A DNA stretch of 64,000 nucleotides. Source: Cyanobium sp. ATX 6A2. GTDB lineage: Bacteria > Cyanobacteriota > Cyanobacteriia > PCC-6307 > Cyanobiaceae. The stretch is from positions 1 through 64,000 of the forward strand of contig NZ_JAGQCU010000014.1 of assembly GCF_024346355.1 (NCBI RefSeq). Direction: 5' to 3'. How positions within the stretch are numbered: the stretch's first letter is position 1; each line of letters starts with the position of its first letter. Under the pieces are notes generated by a model. That model made no database searches, was not told the DNA's origin, and was given only the letters and a program-made list of their open reading frames with translations. This document shows, one piece after another, positions 19,190 through 30,529 of the stretch. The translations under genes were made by a program, and so were the position numbers.

Positions 19190-20560
19190 ATGCCCCCTTC
19201 GCTCGACCCTCCGCGTCTGTTCTCCCGCGGCCGTCCATCTGAGCGCTGGGGCTCGTCGTTGGGCTTCGTGCTGGCGGCGGCGGGCAGCGCCGTGGGCCTG
19301 GGCAACCTCTGGGGCTTCGCCTACCGGGCCTCCCAGGGCGGTGGCAGCGCCTTCGTGCTGCTCTATCTGCTGATCGTGGTGGTGGTGTGCCTGCCGGTGC
19401 TGGTGGCGGAGATGGTGCTGGGCCGCAGCACCGGTCACGCCCCCCTGATCGCTCCGGTCACCGCCGGCGGCCGCCGCTGGAGGCCGCTTGGCTGGATGTT
19501 CCTGGCCTCGGCGGTGGGGATCCTCTCCTATTACTCCGTGCTGATGGGCTGGACGGGCCGCAGCCTGCTGCATGCCCTCACTGGGCCCCTGCCGGCTGAC
19601 ATTGGCGGCGCCGAGGCCTACTTCATCGGCATCAGCACGGGCGGCGACGCCGTGCTGGGGCACCTGCTCAGCCTCGGCCTCACCGGCCTGGTGGTGGCCG
19701 CCGGGGTGCGGGCGGGCATCGAGCGCCTCACCAAGGTGGCCATGCCGCTGCTGTTTGTGATGCTGCTGGCGCTGCTGCTCTGGGCCGCCTTCCTGCCGGG
19801 GGCCGTGGAGGGCTACAGCACCTTCCTGCTGCGCTGGGATCCGGCCAAGCTCAGCGATCCGGCCACAATCCGCAACGCCTTCACCCAGGCGTTCTTCTCG
19901 ATCGGCACCGGCATCGGCGCGATCCTGGCCTACGCCACTTACCTCAACCGCACCAGCCCGATCTCCGGTGAGGCCGTGGCGGTGGTGGGCATGGACACGG
20001 CCGTGGGCCTGATGGCCGGCTGCGTGACCTTCCCGGTGGTGGCCAGCTTCGGACTGGGGGATGTGGTGAGCGGCAGCACGGTGGGGGCGCTGTTCATCGC
20101 CCTGCCCACCGGCCTGGCCTCCCTGGGCCCGGCGGGCCGGGTGGTGGCGGTGGTGTTCTTCCTGCTGGCCTACCTGGCGGCGATCACCTCGGCGGTGTCG
20201 CTGCTGGAGGTGCCCGCCAGTTCGCTGATGGACCGCCTGGGCTGGAGCCGCCGCCGGGCCGTGTGGCTGAGTGTGGCCGCCATCGCCGTGCTGGGGCTGC
20301 CCTCGGCCCTGGATGTGGGCGTGCTGGAGCGCATGGACGCGGTGTTCGGCGGCGTGTTCCTGATCGCCGGCGGCCTGGCCCTGGCGCTGCTGCTGGGCTG
20401 GCGGGCGCCGGCCCGCTACCGGGCCGACCTGGAGGGTTCGGGCAGCCCACCGGCGCTGGTGGCGGCGCTGCTGTTCGCACTGCGCTGGGTGTCGCCGCCG
20501 GCGATCGCCGTGGGCCTGGTGGTGTCGATCGCCGACCTGGCCCGCAGCTGGGCGGGGTGA
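19190..20560 (+). CDS. Sodium:neurotransmitter symporter family (SNF) transporter
   Basis: A 456-residue membrane protein of the LeuT-fold SNF family, which takes up amino acids or similar solutes with sodium. The first segment has the family signature AVGLGNLWGFAYRASQGGGSAF (sodium- and substrate-binding loop), and a later TQAFFSIGTGIGAILAYATY matches the sixth-segment region. About 11-12 hydrophobic segments are visible. Translation is set at the second in-frame ATG, because the upstream 14 codons look non-family. Substrate unknown. Confidence 0.92.
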   Translation: MPPSLDPPRLFSRGRPSERWGSSLGFVLAAAGSAVGLGNLWGFAYRASQGGGSAFVLLYLLIVVVVCLPVLVAEMVLGRSTGHAPLIAPVTAGGRRWRPLGWMFLASAVGILSYYSVLMGWTGRSLLHALTGPLPADIGGAEAYFIGISTGGDAVLGHLLSLGLTGLVVAAGVRAGIERLTKVAMPLLFVMLLALLLWAAFLPGAVEGYSTFLLRWDPAKLSDPATIRNAFTQAFFSIGTGIGAILAYATYLNRTSPISGEAVAVVGMDTAVGLMAGCVTFPVVASFGLGDVVSGSTVGALFIALPTGLASLGPAGRVVAVVFFLLAYLAAITSAVSLLEVPASSLMDRLGWSRRRAVWLSVAAIAVLGLPSALDVGVLERMDAVFGGVFLIAGGLALALLLGWRAPARYRADLEGSGSPPALVAALLFALRWVSPPAIAVGLVVSIADLARSWAG

Positions 20561-20574
20561 GCGATGCTGGGCTG

Positions 20575-20805
20575 ATGACTTTTCTGCAGCGCTGGAACTT
20601 CATCGAGCGGGCCCGGCTGGAGCGCCAGCTCTGGGACGCCTTCGAGGGGGGGGAAGACCTGGAGGCGCTGGTGGCCAGCTGCCGCACCGCCGTGGAGGCC
20701 GGGGATCAGGGCCGGGCCTTCCAGCTGGAGGTGTGGACCACCACCCTCAAGCGCATCCGCAAGATCGAGACGCTCATGCGGGATCAGAAGCGGCCGGGGA
20801 TGTAG
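20575..20805 (+). CDS. Small conserved-looking hypothetical protein (76 aa)
   Basis: A 76-residue soluble helical protein starting MTFLQRWNFIERARLERQLW and ending in basic residues (KRIRKIETLMRDQKRPGM). It follows the symporter by 14 bp and is probably co-transcribed. The charged, amphipathic sequence suggests a small RNA- or protein-binding helix bundle. I do not recognise a named family. Confidence 0.7.
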   Translation: MTFLQRWNFIERARLERQLWDAFEGGEDLEALVASCRTAVEAGDQGRAFQLEVWTTTLKRIRKIETLMRDQKRPGM

Positions 20806-20836
20806 GGGATGGAGGGGGGTGTAGGGGATGTAAGCG

Positions 20837-20844
20837 TGATATCA
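20837..20844. promoter_or_regulatory. Isolated TGATATCA palindrome (operator-like)
   Basis: The sequence AAGCGTGATATCAATC lies between two convergent genes. It shares GTGATATCA with the operator-like copies beside the FitA-type antitoxins further right. The gap to cysS (20806-21002) on the opposite strand reads like a fragment of a PIN-domain toxin (see findings). Confidence 0.35.
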
Positions 20845-21002
20845 ATCGTTGGTTGTGAGTCCAATTGACTCCAGATCAGCAGCAGCTCGCTCTGCCGGCG
20901 AGCCAGAGGACGCACCAGGCCTTCCAGTTGCACCAGTGGGGAGATCGCCAGGCCCTGGTTCCCTGGAGCCGCAACCCCTCAGCCCCGCACCCCCTCAGCC
21001 AC

Positions 21003-22517
<1,515 letters not shown>

Positions 22518-22562
22518 GCTACGGCGGAGCGTTTCAGGCCGGCTTCACAAACCAGGCCAGCC

Positions 22563-23348
22563 TCACTGCGAGGAGGGGTTGCGGCCGCCTCGGCCACCAC
22601 CGCTGCTGCCGGCCACCACCGCCGCGCCCACGCCCACCACCACGATGCCGATCAGGGCCGGCACCACCCAGCTCGCGGCGCCGGCGGCGGCGGCTCCGGT
22701 GGCCCCTGCGGTGGCGGCCTGGGCAGCAGCCTGGGTACCGGGCAGCGGCGTGAATGGACAGGGCGACTGCTTGCGTTCCATCGCTACGGCCGGCTGGGCC
22801 AGGGCGAAGCGCACTGGGGTTTCCGGTTCCGGCACCACCCGGGGCCCCAGCTCGAACGTCACCGTGGTGATCTCGCCGGGATTGCGATCGGTCTGCGGCT
22901 GGATGGCCATGAACTGGCGGTCCTCGGAGAGGAACACCCGCTCGGAGGGTAAGGGCACCCGCTCCACCTCACGGCCGGGTTCGCCGGGGCCGCTCAGGCC
23001 ATCGGCGGGCGCCGGCGCCGCCCGCAGCACCAGCACCCCGCTGGCGTTGGCGGGCAGGGGCCGGCGGAAGCTGATCTCCAGCTCGTCGCCTGGCGAGAGC
23101 AGCCAGGTGAGATCCGTGGGCAGCGGCGCCAACGCCGCCGGGCCGGGGGCCGGTGCAGCTGCCGGAGATGGGACCTGGGCCTGCGCCTGGGCCTCGCTCA
23201 GCAGCCGGGTCACATCCGGCAGCGGCGTGATCCCCTCGGCGTCGATGCGCACCAGGTTGACCCTGGGGCCGGGGTAGGCCCGCACCGGCAGGCTGTGGAC
23301 GGAGATGGCCGCCGCGGTGGCCAGGGCGAGAGGAACGGCGAAGCGCAT
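22563..23348 (-). CDS. Exported hypothetical protein with C-terminal Gly/Ala membrane tail
   Basis: A 261-residue protein with a signal peptide (MRFAVPLALATAAAISVHSLPVRA cleaved near residue 24), a Pro/Ala-rich middle and a C-terminal hydrophobic segment (VVPALIGIVVVGVGAAVVAG), followed by a Gly/Arg-rich tail. The middle contains beta-strand patterns (LEISFRRPLPANASGVLVLR). The location before a Wza-like operon on the other strand and beside a beta-barrel gene suggests an envelope role. No named family recognised. A frame extension to 23399 exists, but the Met at 23348 begins the signal peptide. Confidence 0.7.
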   Translation of the reverse strand: MRFAVPLALATAAAISVHSLPVRAYPGPRVNLVRIDAEGITPLPDVTRLLSEAQAQAQVPSPAAAPAPGPAALAPLPTDLTWLLSPGDELEISFRRPLPANASGVLVLRAAPAPADGLSGPGEPGREVERVPLPSERVFLSEDRQFMAIQPQTDRNPGEITTVTFELGPRVVPEPETPVRFALAQPAVAMERKQSPCPFTPLPGTQAAAQAATAGATGAAAAGAASWVVPALIGIVVVGVGAAVVAGSSGGGRGGRNPSSQ

Positions 23349-23434
23349 CGTGAACCGATCCCGTGGCGGTGAACAGAATCTAGGGGGATTCCTGCACAAA
23401 AAGCCTGGGCTCAGATGGAAGCTCAGAGGTGAGC

Positions 23435-24574
23435 TCAGAACGACATCGAGAAGCGGGCGTAGAGACGCGGCTCGCAGGGATCGGTGGTGCAGAGCTCTTC
23501 AATGCCGCTGGGTACGTTGCCGAGGAAATCGGTGAGGTAGAAGCTCATCGTGAAGGGAACATCCGGGATGGGGCGCACCGACACCCCGGCGCCGATGCCG
23601 AAGCCGAACCACTCCAGGCCCACCGCCACCTGCGGGCCCATCTGCAGGCTCAGGGAGCCGATCGGCCCCCAGTAGCAGTCGGTGCCGCTGGGGAAGTTGC
23701 GGCTGCTGATGTTGTTGCCGCTGAGGCAGTCGGTGGAGCCGAGGATGCCGTTGTTGCCGTAGCCGTAGAAGTCGGAGCCGATGCCGGCGGTGCCCACCAG
23801 CAGCCAGGGGTCGGGCCTCTGGTTGAGGGGAATCGCCTGGGAGAGCACCAGATAGAAGTTGCGGCCCAGGTCGGTGTTGTCGTCGAGCTGGAGCACGTGC
23901 TCCCCGCCGAAGGCCAGGCCGGTGGTGGGGCCGAGGTTGATGGCGGTGCGGAAGCCCAGGCTCTGGGCGGCGAACTGGGGGGTGCCCTCGTTGCGGCCCG
24001 AGAGGCTCTGCACGGTCCACTGGAAGCCGAGGCTGGCGTTCTCCCAGCGGAAGGGGATCAGGTCGATGTAGGCCTCGAGGTCGGCGCAGTCCTTCCAGTC
24101 GCGATCGCCGCTCACATCGCAGCTGCGGGTGCGGCTGGTGGCCACCATGGCCGTGGACACGGTGTAGTGGGGATCGGCGGCGAAGGCGTTGGGCACCTTC
24201 AGGCCCGTATCGGGGTAGGCCTCGCCGTTCACGGTGATGCCCCGGGCGAGGTTGCGCAGCACCGGCTGGGTGGGGGCCTCGGGCTCCGGCAGCTCGGGCG
24301 GTTCGGGGGGGGCGCTGGCGGCGACCATCTCCGGGGTGATCACCGCCTGGGCGGGCACCGCACTCCAGCGCAGGGGCTGGGGCTCGGGCAGGGGCTGCCA
24401 CTGCAGGGGCTGCCACTGACGGGGCTGGCTCGGTGGCGTAGCCGGGGCGGCGGTGGCCGGCAGGGGTTGCCAGCGCAGATCCTGCGCCCGCCCGGGCTCC
24501 CCCAGCAACTGGGGGCTGAGCGCGGCCAGCAGGGCCAGAGGTGCCAGCGCTGAGGTGGGCCCCCGAACGTGCAC
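23435..24574 (-). CDS. Predicted outer-membrane beta-barrel protein
   Basis: A 379-residue protein with an N-terminal signal peptide (to about residue 30), a Trp/Gln/Pro-rich repeat region ([25 protein letters not shown]), and then about 230 residues of alternating polar/hydrophobic strands ending in Phe (LYARFSMSF), the usual signature of a C-terminal outer-membrane insertion signal. Paired Cys residues ([12 protein letters not shown] and others) suggest surface disulphides. It lies divergent from the Wza-like gene with only 135 bp to the latter's likely start. Family not recognised; specific transport role unknown. Confidence 0.75.
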   Translation of the reverse strand: MHVRGPTSALAPLALLAALSPQLLGEPGRAQDLRWQPLPATAAPATPPSQPRQWQPLQWQPLPEPQPLRWSAVPAQAVITPEMVAASAPPEPPELPEPEAPTQPVLRNLARGITVNGEAYPDTGLKVPNAFAADPHYTVSTAMVATSRTRSCDVSGDRDWKDCADLEAYIDLIPFRWENASLGFQWTVQSLSGRNEGTPQFAAQSLGFRTAINLGPTTGLAFGGEHVLQLDDNTDLGRNFYLVLSQAIPLNQRPDPWLLVGTAGIGSDFYGYGNNGILGSTDCLSGNNISSRNFPSGTDCYWGPIGSLSLQMGPQVAVGLEWFGFGIGAGVSVRPIPDVPFTMSFYLTDFLGNVPSGIEELCTTDPCEPRLYARFSMSF

Positions 24575-24709
24575 CAGTGGGGCGCGTAGGAACGCCGAGG
24601 GTATCCGGTGGAGCCGCGTCGGCGCCGGCCCAATCGCTACAAACCCCGCTCTGCAGGCGTGGGATCATGGCTCCGCCGTCCCGGGTCCCCAGCGCGGGCC
24701 GCGTCGCCG

Positions 24710-25876
24710 ATGCCCCCTCCCTGCCTGCCGCGGTCGACCCTCTGGGCCGTCGGTTCGGTCGCTCTGGTTCTGACTGCGCCGCTGGGGAGCCCCCTGGCCG
24801 CCTCGCTGCTGCCCCCGGCCCGGGCCCAGCTGCAGATCATCGAGCCGCCCGCCCGTCCCGCCACCCGGCCCGGTGCCGCCGCGCCGGCGCCGCTGCCGGC
24901 GGAGGAGCCGCTGATGCAGGAGGACGTGTACATCCTCGGCGCCGGCGACGGCCTCAACCTGCGCTTTCTGGCCGTGCCGGAGTTTTCCGGCCCGGTGTCC
25001 ATCCTCAACGACGGCACCGTTTCACTGCCGCTGGTGGGCAACGTGATCCTCGCCGGCCTCACCCTGTCGCAGGCCAGCCAGTGGCTGGAAACCCTCTACC
25101 GGGCCCAGCTGCAGCGCCCCAACCTGCAGCTGAGCGTGGTGCGGCCGCGGCCGCTGCGGGTGGCGCTGGTGGGGGAGGTGGAGCGTCCCGGGCTCTACAC
25201 CCTCAGCACCACCGGCGACACGACCAGGACGGAAGACGCCACCGGATTCAGCGGTCCGCCCACCCTGGTGGACGCGATCCAGAAGGCCGGCGGCCTCACC
25301 TCCACCGCCAACCTGCGCCGGGTGTGGGTGCAGCGCCGCCTGCCGGGCAGCGACCGCCGCTTCAAGCAGGCCCAGGTGGATCTGCTGGCGCTGGTGAGGG
25401 TGGGGGATCAGTTTCAGAACCCGCTGCTGTTCGATGGCGACACGATCCGCATCGAGCGGGTGGAGGAATCGGCCGAGCTGAGTGCCGAGCTGGCCTCCAG
25501 CACCCTCTCGCCCACCGCCATCACCGTGAACATCGTGGGAGAGGTGCAGTCGCCGGGGCGGTTGCAGGTGCCGGCGAACACGCCGCTGATGAAGGCCATC
25601 CTGGCCGCGGGCGGCCCCCAGACCTGGCGGGCGAACACGTCGAAGGTGGAGGTGGTGCGCATCTTCCGCAACGGCAGCGCCCAGCGGCGCACCTATGCGT
25701 ACGATCCCAGCCAGGACGTGTCGATGGACAAGAATCCACCGCTGGTGGAGGGCGACACGGTGATCGTGAACCGCACCCGTTATGCGGTGAGTGCCGACGC
25801 CATCGGTGCCGTGAGTCAGCCCCTCACCGGTCTGGTGAACGTGCTCACCCTGTTCCGCCTGCTCGACAACGACTGA
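24710..25876 (+). CDS. Polysaccharide export (Wza/BexD-type) outer-membrane protein
   Basis: Exports capsular or extracellular polysaccharide through the periplasm and outer membrane. The 388-residue product starts with a signal sequence and has the polysaccharide-export (PES) domain: [25 protein letters not shown] and [13 protein letters not shown], followed by SLBB-like domains ([20 protein letters not shown]). The initial Cys of lipid-anchored Wza is not visible, so it may be non-lipidated as in other cyanobacteria. The ATG at 24710 is preferred over one 34 codons upstream. The stop TGA overlaps the gmd ATG by one base, so export and sugar synthesis are co-transcribed. Confidence 0.92.
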   Translation: MPPPCLPRSTLWAVGSVALVLTAPLGSPLAASLLPPARAQLQIIEPPARPATRPGAAAPAPLPAEEPLMQEDVYILGAGDGLNLRFLAVPEFSGPVSILNDGTVSLPLVGNVILAGLTLSQASQWLETLYRAQLQRPNLQLSVVRPRPLRVALVGEVERPGLYTLSTTGDTTRTEDATGFSGPPTLVDAIQKAGGLTSTANLRRVWVQRRLPGSDRRFKQAQVDLLALVRVGDQFQNPLLFDGDTIRIERVEESAELSAELASSTLSPTAITVNIVGEVQSPGRLQVPANTPLMKAILAAGGPQTWRANTSKVEVVRIFRNGSAQRRTYAYDPSQDVSMDKNPPLVEGDTVIVNRTRYAVSADAIGAVSQPLTGLVNVLTLFRLLDND

Positions 25877-26979
25877 TGACCAAAACAGCCCTGATCACCG
25901 GCATCACGGGGCAGGACGGCAGCTATCTGGCTGAACTGCTGCTGGAGAAGGGCTACGTGGTGCACGGCATCAAGCGCCGGGCCAGCAGCTTCAACACCAG
26001 CCGCATCGATCACCTCTACCAGGACCCCCACGAGCGCGGGCCGGGCGGGGAGCTGCCCCACTTCCAGCTGCACTATGGCGATTTAACGGACAGCACCAAC
26101 CTGATCCGCATCGTGCAGGATGTGCAGCCCGATGAGATCTACAACCTCGGCGCCCAGAGCCACGTGGCGGTGAGCTTCGAGAGTCCGGAATACACCGCCA
26201 ACAGCGACGCTTTGGGCACGCTGCGGATCCTGGAAGCGGTGCGCATCCTGGGCCTCACCCAGAAGACGCGCATCTACCAGGCCAGCACCAGCGAGCTCTA
26301 CGGCCTGGTGCAGGAGATTCCCCAGACGGAGAGCACGCCGTTCTATCCCCGCAGCCCCTACGGGGTGGCCAAGCTCTATGCCTACTGGATCACGGTGAAC
26401 TACCGCGAGGCCTATGGCATGTATGCCTGCAACGGCATTCTCTTCAACCACGAATCGCCGCGGCGGGGGGAAACGTTCGTGACCCGCAAGATCACCCGCG
26501 GCCTGGCGCGCATCGACGCCGGCCTCGACGACTGCCTGTTCATGGGCAACCTCGACTCCCTGCGCGACTGGGGCCACGCCCGCGACTACGTGGAGATGCA
26601 GTGGCGGATGCTGCAGCAGGAGAGCCCGGAGGATTTCGTGATCGCCACCGGCCGCCAGGAGAGCGTGCGCCGGTTCATCGAGCTGGCGGCCGTTGAGCTG
26701 GGCTGGGGCGCGCTGGAGTGGCAGGGGGACGGGCTGGAGGAGATCGGCCGGCGCCACACCGGCGAGGTGGTGGTGCGCATCGACCCGCGCTATTTCCGCC
26801 CCGCCGAGGTGGACACCCTGCTGGGGGATCCCAGCAGGGCCCACCTGAAGCTGGGCTGGACCCCCACCACCACCCTGGAAGAGCTGGTGGCGGAGATGGT
26901 GTCCGCCGACAAGGAGGAGGCCCGCAAGGAGGCGCTGCTGCGGCTCAAGGGCTTCCAGGTGGTGGGCAGCCGTGAGTGA
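25876..26979 (+). CDS. gmd: GDP-mannose 4,6-dehydratase
   Basis: Gmd converts GDP-D-mannose to GDP-4-keto-6-deoxymannose, the first step to GDP-L-fucose. The 367-residue product has the NADP motif [17 protein letters not shown] (8-24), the ASTSELYG block with catalytic Ser/Thr, and the YxxxK pair [11 protein letters not shown]. It runs between the export gene and fcl with overlapping ends, so the three form one operon. Confidence 0.98.
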   Translation: MTKTALITGITGQDGSYLAELLLEKGYVVHGIKRRASSFNTSRIDHLYQDPHERGPGGELPHFQLHYGDLTDSTNLIRIVQDVQPDEIYNLGAQSHVAVSFESPEYTANSDALGTLRILEAVRILGLTQKTRIYQASTSELYGLVQEIPQTESTPFYPRSPYGVAKLYAYWITVNYREAYGMYACNGILFNHESPRRGETFVTRKITRGLARIDAGLDDCLFMGNLDSLRDWGHARDYVEMQWRMLQQESPEDFVIATGRQESVRRFIELAAVELGWGALEWQGDGLEEIGRRHTGEVVVRIDPRYFRPAEVDTLLGDPSRAHLKLGWTPTTTLEELVAEMVSADKEEARKEALLRLKGFQVVGSRE

Positions 26980-28018
26980 GGCGCTGCGTGAGGTCGTGGC
27001 GCCCCTGATCACCCCGGCCGACCGGATCTTTGTGGCCGGTCACCGCGGCATGGCCGGCGGGGCGATCTGCCGGGCGCTGGCGCGGGCCGGCTATGGCGAG
27101 TTGCTCACGGCCCCCAGCAGCACGCTCGACCTGCGCGACGCCACGGCGGTGGAGAACTGGTTTGCTGAGCACCGGCCCACGGTGGTGGTGCTGGCGGCGG
27201 CGAAGGTGGGCGGCATCCACGCCAACGCCACCTACCCGGCCGATTTCCTGCTCGACAACCTCAAGATCGAAACCCAGGTGATCGAGAACGCCTGGCGCCA
27301 TGGGGCCCGCCGGTTGCTGTTTTTGGGCAGCAGCTGCATCTATCCCAAGTTCGCGGCGCAGCCGATCCGCGAGGAGGCCCTGCTCACCGGCGAGCTGGAG
27401 CCCACGAACGCGTGGTACGCCATCGCCAAGATCGCCGGCATCAAGCTCTGCGAGGCACTGCGCCGCCAGCACGGCTTCGACGCCATCAGCCTGATGCCCA
27501 CCAATCTCTACGGCCCGGGCGACAACTACCACCCCACCAACAGCCACGTGCTGCCGGCCCTGATCCGTCGCTTCCACGAGGCCGCCGAGCGCCCCGAGCG
27601 GGGGCTGGGCACCAGCGTGAGCTGCTGGGGCACCGGCACCCCCTTGCGCGAGTTTCTGCATGTGGACGACCTCGGCGAGGCCTGCGTGTTCGCCCTGGAG
27701 CACTGGCAGCCGGGGCCGGAGGATCTGCAGTTTCTGAATGTGGGCACGGGGCTCGACCTGAGCATCCGCGAGCTGGCCGAAGCGGTGGCGGCGGCCACGG
27801 GCTTCGCCGGCACGATCGAGTGGGACACCAGTAAGCCCGACGGCACCCCCAAGAAACAGCTGGACGTGAGCCGCCTGGCGGCGCTGGGCTGGCGCGCCCG
27901 CATCCCCCTGGCCGAAGGCCTCACCGCCACCGTGGCCGACTTCCGCGCGCGGCTGGCGAGCGGCCGTCGATCAGCTGGATCAGGCCGCGGCCTCACGCTG
28001 CACCCCCACACCCTCTGA
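26972..28018 (+). CDS. fcl: GDP-L-fucose synthase
   Basis: Fcl (WcaG) epimerises and reduces the Gmd product with NADPH to give GDP-L-fucose. The start is GTG at 26972, overlapping the gmd stop. The protein (348 aa) shows [16 protein letters not shown] near residue 21, [15 protein letters not shown], the [12 protein letters not shown] catalytic YxxxK, and the [20 protein letters not shown] region. A basic C-terminal tail ([12 protein letters not shown]) is extra. Together with gmd this predicts fucose in surface polysaccharide. Confidence 0.97.
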   Translation: MSEALREVVAPLITPADRIFVAGHRGMAGGAICRALARAGYGELLTAPSSTLDLRDATAVENWFAEHRPTVVVLAAAKVGGIHANATYPADFLLDNLKIETQVIENAWRHGARRLLFLGSSCIYPKFAAQPIREEALLTGELEPTNAWYAIAKIAGIKLCEALRRQHGFDAISLMPTNLYGPGDNYHPTNSHVLPALIRRFHEAAERPERGLGTSVSCWGTGTPLREFLHVDDLGEACVFALEHWQPGPEDLQFLNVGTGLDLSIRELAEAVAAATGFAGTIEWDTSKPDGTPKKQLDVSRLAALGWRARIPLAEGLTATVADFRARLASGRRSAGSGRGLTLHPHTL

Positions 28019-28207
28019 AGGCCTGAGGTGGGGCACCCATCCCCCGGCCAGCAGTCGCACCCCAGGCCCATGCCAGATCCCCCCAGCAAGAACAATGGTT
28101 GGAACTTGATGTTGAGTTTCAAATGCAAGAAATGACGTAAAGATATGCGGCGAATGCTGTGGGCTTCGCCAGGGATGATCAAGATATGATTGCATGAAGG
28201 TTCAGTC

Positions 28208-28810
28208 ATGAAAGCTGTTTCTGCCCATCCATCTGTCTCTGCTCATCGATCCACGGGTTGTGAATTCCGACAATCTCGGGGTCGGCGTTTGCAGCGGCTC
28301 TGCAGCTTCACTGCTCTAATGCTGCCCATGGCTGCACTCTCGCCTGCAATGGCCCAGATGCCAACGCCGCAATTCGTGCGCCCAGACATGATCAAGCCCG
28401 ACCCATCGATCAAAGATCGGATCCAGGAGAAGGTGACGGCACCCGTGGTGATGGGAACGGTTTCCGCACCAGATGCGATGCCATCACTCACGGGATCGTG
28501 CTCCGCAATTGCCATGTACCTGGTGAGCAAGGCCGGCAAGTATGAGGGCATGAAGTTTGTGCCGAATTTCAGGAGAGAAGCCAAAGCTACCGGCACCCTC
28601 GCCAGTGGCTGCACGTACAAATTTGACCTCTCCGGCATGCCTGGAGGAGCGGTTCAGATTCTCGGAGAACTGATGGTGACGGCCCTCTATCAGGGAACCT
28701 ACGGAGGGCCTGCCCCCAACATCACCAGTGCCGAGAGCCCCTACTTCAAGCTGTCCCTCCAGGGACCCACCAAGGTTGATCTCAAGCTGAACCACCAGTT
28801 TGTGAAGTAG
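28208..28810 (+). CDS. Exported hypothetical protein
   Basis: About 200 residues (ATG at 28208, preceded by AAGG; another ATG lies 18 bp upstream). A basic N-terminus and a hydrophobic segment (FTALMLPMAALSPAMAQ) indicate a signal peptide. The mature part has beta-rich sequence with one Cys pair (GSCSAIAMYL and ASGCTYKFDLSG), ending in LNHQFVK. Base composition is clearly lower in GC than the fcl operon before it, suggesting different origin. I do not recognise a family. Confidence 0.7.
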   Translation: MKAVSAHPSVSAHRSTGCEFRQSRGRRLQRLCSFTALMLPMAALSPAMAQMPTPQFVRPDMIKPDPSIKDRIQEKVTAPVVMGTVSAPDAMPSLTGSCSAIAMYLVSKAGKYEGMKFVPNFRREAKATGTLASGCTYKFDLSGMPGGAVQILGELMVTALYQGTYGGPAPNITSAESPYFKLSLQGPTKVDLKLNHQFVK

Positions 28811-29162
28811 GAATCGGGGGGTGGGCATCAACTGAGCAGTGCACACCACTGTTCACATCTGTTGCACCCTGGGCCGGTCACCATCGCGGTAGCCGCGGCA
28901 GGGGCGTAGTAATCAGTGGTGCCAGCCGGTGCTATCGTGATATCACAGGCTGGCGCTGCCGCACAGCGTGCTGAAGGCGGCGCCGAGCGGTGCAGAGCAA
29001 CGACCAGCCGCCGCCGCGGTCCATGGCTTTGGGCGGCCAATCGCTGAGCTGGAGCAGTCAATCGCCGAGCTGGAGCAGCCAATCGCCGAGCGGAGGTGGC
29101 CAATCCCGCCTGATCCGAGCCCGCCGACACCGCCCCAGGCCTGCCGCGATCCTGCTCGAGGC
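28811..29162. other. Gap holding an operator copy and a FitA-type antitoxin relic
   Basis: A 352-bp gap. It contains the operator-like sequence GCTATCGTGATATCAC (28931-28946) followed by the same flanking bases (GGCTGGCGCTGCCGCACA) as the intact FitA module at 30.8 kb, and a decayed antitoxin frame (28968-29166, listed separately). Confidence 0.6.
28931..28946. promoter_or_regulatory. Operator-like repeat, copy 1
   Basis: GCTATCGTGATATCAC. It contains the near-perfect inverted repeat GCTATC-GT-GATATC and a TGATATCA palindrome. Position relative to the FitA relic equals that in the intact module, so I infer it is the FitA-type autoregulatory operator. Confidence 0.5.
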
Positions 29163-29166
29163 TTAA
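28968..29166 (+). pseudogene. Relic of a FitAB toxin-antitoxin module
   Basis: The N-terminal half of the antitoxin has gone, but the C-terminal half is recognisable: RPIAELEQSIAELEQPIAE corresponds to DQPIAELQQPI of the intact FitA-type gene at 30904-31137. Here the heptad-like unit PIAELEQ is repeated three times instead of twice. Downstream, CCTGCCGCGATCCTGCTCGA matches the FitB start CCTGCCGTGATCCTGCTTGA, after which the toxin is lost where the convergent dioxygenase-like gene begins. The promoter and operator sequence upstream is retained. Confidence 0.6.
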
Positions 29167-30464
29167 TCGAACACATGGCCGTGGGCGTAGCGCTCTTCGT
29201 TGCCGGCGGCTTCGGTGAGTGAGGCTACGTTTTCGCGGGTGAAGAAGCCATCGTAGCCCTGGCATCTCTGCACGTATTCGGTGATCAACAGGGAATAATC
29301 TGAGCTCTTCGAAAAGATCTGCTTGAGATTCGGCTGGTCGCTGCATTCGCCCACCACATCGGCCAGGAAGGGAATGCCGGACTCCTGCAGCTTGCGCACC
29401 ACGACATCCACATTCTGCTCGCCATCCACCTTGCCGTCTGCCACTTCGAGGGCGAGGTGGTGCATGCGCCGGCCGAAGTTGCGCACGAACTCCTCGGTGG
29501 GCATCGGCAGGTTCACCAGGGAGTTGAGATAGGAAGGGGTGTTGTTGGCCGTGAACACGCGAGCTGGGGACAGCTTGTCGTCGTTGACTTTGGGGTTGCG
29601 GGTGACATTGGTGGAGGAATTCATCTCGTTGATATTGTATGCTCCCCAGAAGTAATAAGGCACCATGGTGAGATATTCCAGAATCGCATCTTCCCTGTCT
29701 CCTGCCAGCACGCGTGTGGCCATATGATCGAGGCCCAGGATCTTGTTGTCGAGGCCCAGGGCTGTGTGTTGCTCGGCCGCCTCGACCATGGGCCGCTCCG
29801 TATCATCGTCGAGCAGGACGCGGTCGCCGAGGTCGAGGGGTGCGAGCGAGTCGAGCGGCAGGTCGACATAGCCCACTCGGTTGTAGGTGTGATCCGAGAG
29901 GAAGCTGAAGATCAGGTGGTTGTAGGCGTAATGCTCATGGGCGTAGAAGGGGTTCTGCGTTTCCCCGGGATACACAAAGCGGATGTTCTGAGCTTCCAGG
30001 ATCTCCCGCACAGACCGTGCCGATTCGGTGTAGAACACCTCTCCCACGTAGCGTGCGTTCGGCCTTCTTGCCGAAAGGGGATACATCGTGTTCCAGCGTG
30101 TGGTTTCGTCTTCGAATCCTGGATTCAGGGGCTCCAGCACGATCATCCGCGGCCAGGCTGGGTTGGCGGCCAGCAGGTAGATGCGGTGGGTGCGCATCAG
30201 CCAGCACTCCCGGAATCGGTAGGGCCCCATCAAGCTGAGTTCGGCCATGTAAGACACGGCATGGCCATGGTCCACCTGGATCACCACAGCCGCCATCGAA
30301 CCCACGAGGTCGTTGATGCCCGTTTGTTGGCGTCGCTCGTAAACCCGGGGCAGAAACTCTTCGAAGAAGGCGGTGTTGCGCTTGTCTCCCCTGGGCTTGT
30401 AAGTTGCCAGATCGAGCTGCGAATTCAAGGGCAAATCCAAGTGCGAATTCAAGTGCGAATGCAA
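29163..30464 (-). CDS. VOC-superfamily iron dioxygenase, 4-hydroxyphenylpyruvate dioxygenase-like
   Basis: A 433-residue protein with two vicinal-oxygen-chelate halves. Candidate iron ligands in family order are His247 (GLDHMATRV), His336 (MHHLALEV) and Glu396 (LLITEYVQR), with the GIPFLADV and ASLTEAAG context found in HPPD-like enzymes. HPPD makes homogentisate for tocopherol and plastoquinone; the sequence is divergent enough that another 2-oxo acid or aromatic substrate is possible. The N-terminus contains short nucleotide repeats (AAGTGCGAATTCAAG) producing the odd HLNSHLDLPLNSQLDL, so the true start may be later. It lies inside the toxin-antitoxin relic zone. Confidence 0.75.
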   Translation of the reverse strand: MHSHLNSHLDLPLNSQLDLATYKPRGDKRNTAFFEEFLPRVYERRQQTGINDLVGSMAAVVIQVDHGHAVSYMAELSLMGPYRFRECWLMRTHRIYLLAANPAWPRMIVLEPLNPGFEDETTRWNTMYPLSARRPNARYVGEVFYTESARSVREILEAQNIRFVYPGETQNPFYAHEHYAYNHLIFSFLSDHTYNRVGYVDLPLDSLAPLDLGDRVLLDDDTERPMVEAAEQHTALGLDNKILGLDHMATRVLAGDREDAILEYLTMVPYYFWGAYNINEMNSSTNVTRNPKVNDDKLSPARVFTANNTPSYLNSLVNLPMPTEEFVRNFGRRMHHLALEVADGKVDGEQNVDVVVRKLQESGIPFLADVVGECSDQPNLKQIFSKSSDYSLLITEYVQRCQGYDGFFTRENVASLTEAAGNEERYAHGHVFD

Positions 30465-30529
30465 GGGATGGATGCAGAGTGATTAGCATGGTTCGCCGCT
30501 CCGTGGCGTCGTTCCGGCGACAACGTCCT

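Noticed and set aside
17993-19663. 556-residue minus-strand frame rich in Gln/His
   Set aside because: Shadow of the DUF368 and symporter genes; composition is that of reverse-complemented GC-rich coding DNA.
28811-29162. Possible tRNA or small RNA in the gap after the exported protein
   Set aside because: No cloverleaf with matching stems or anticodon found; the sequence is explained better by the FitA relic.
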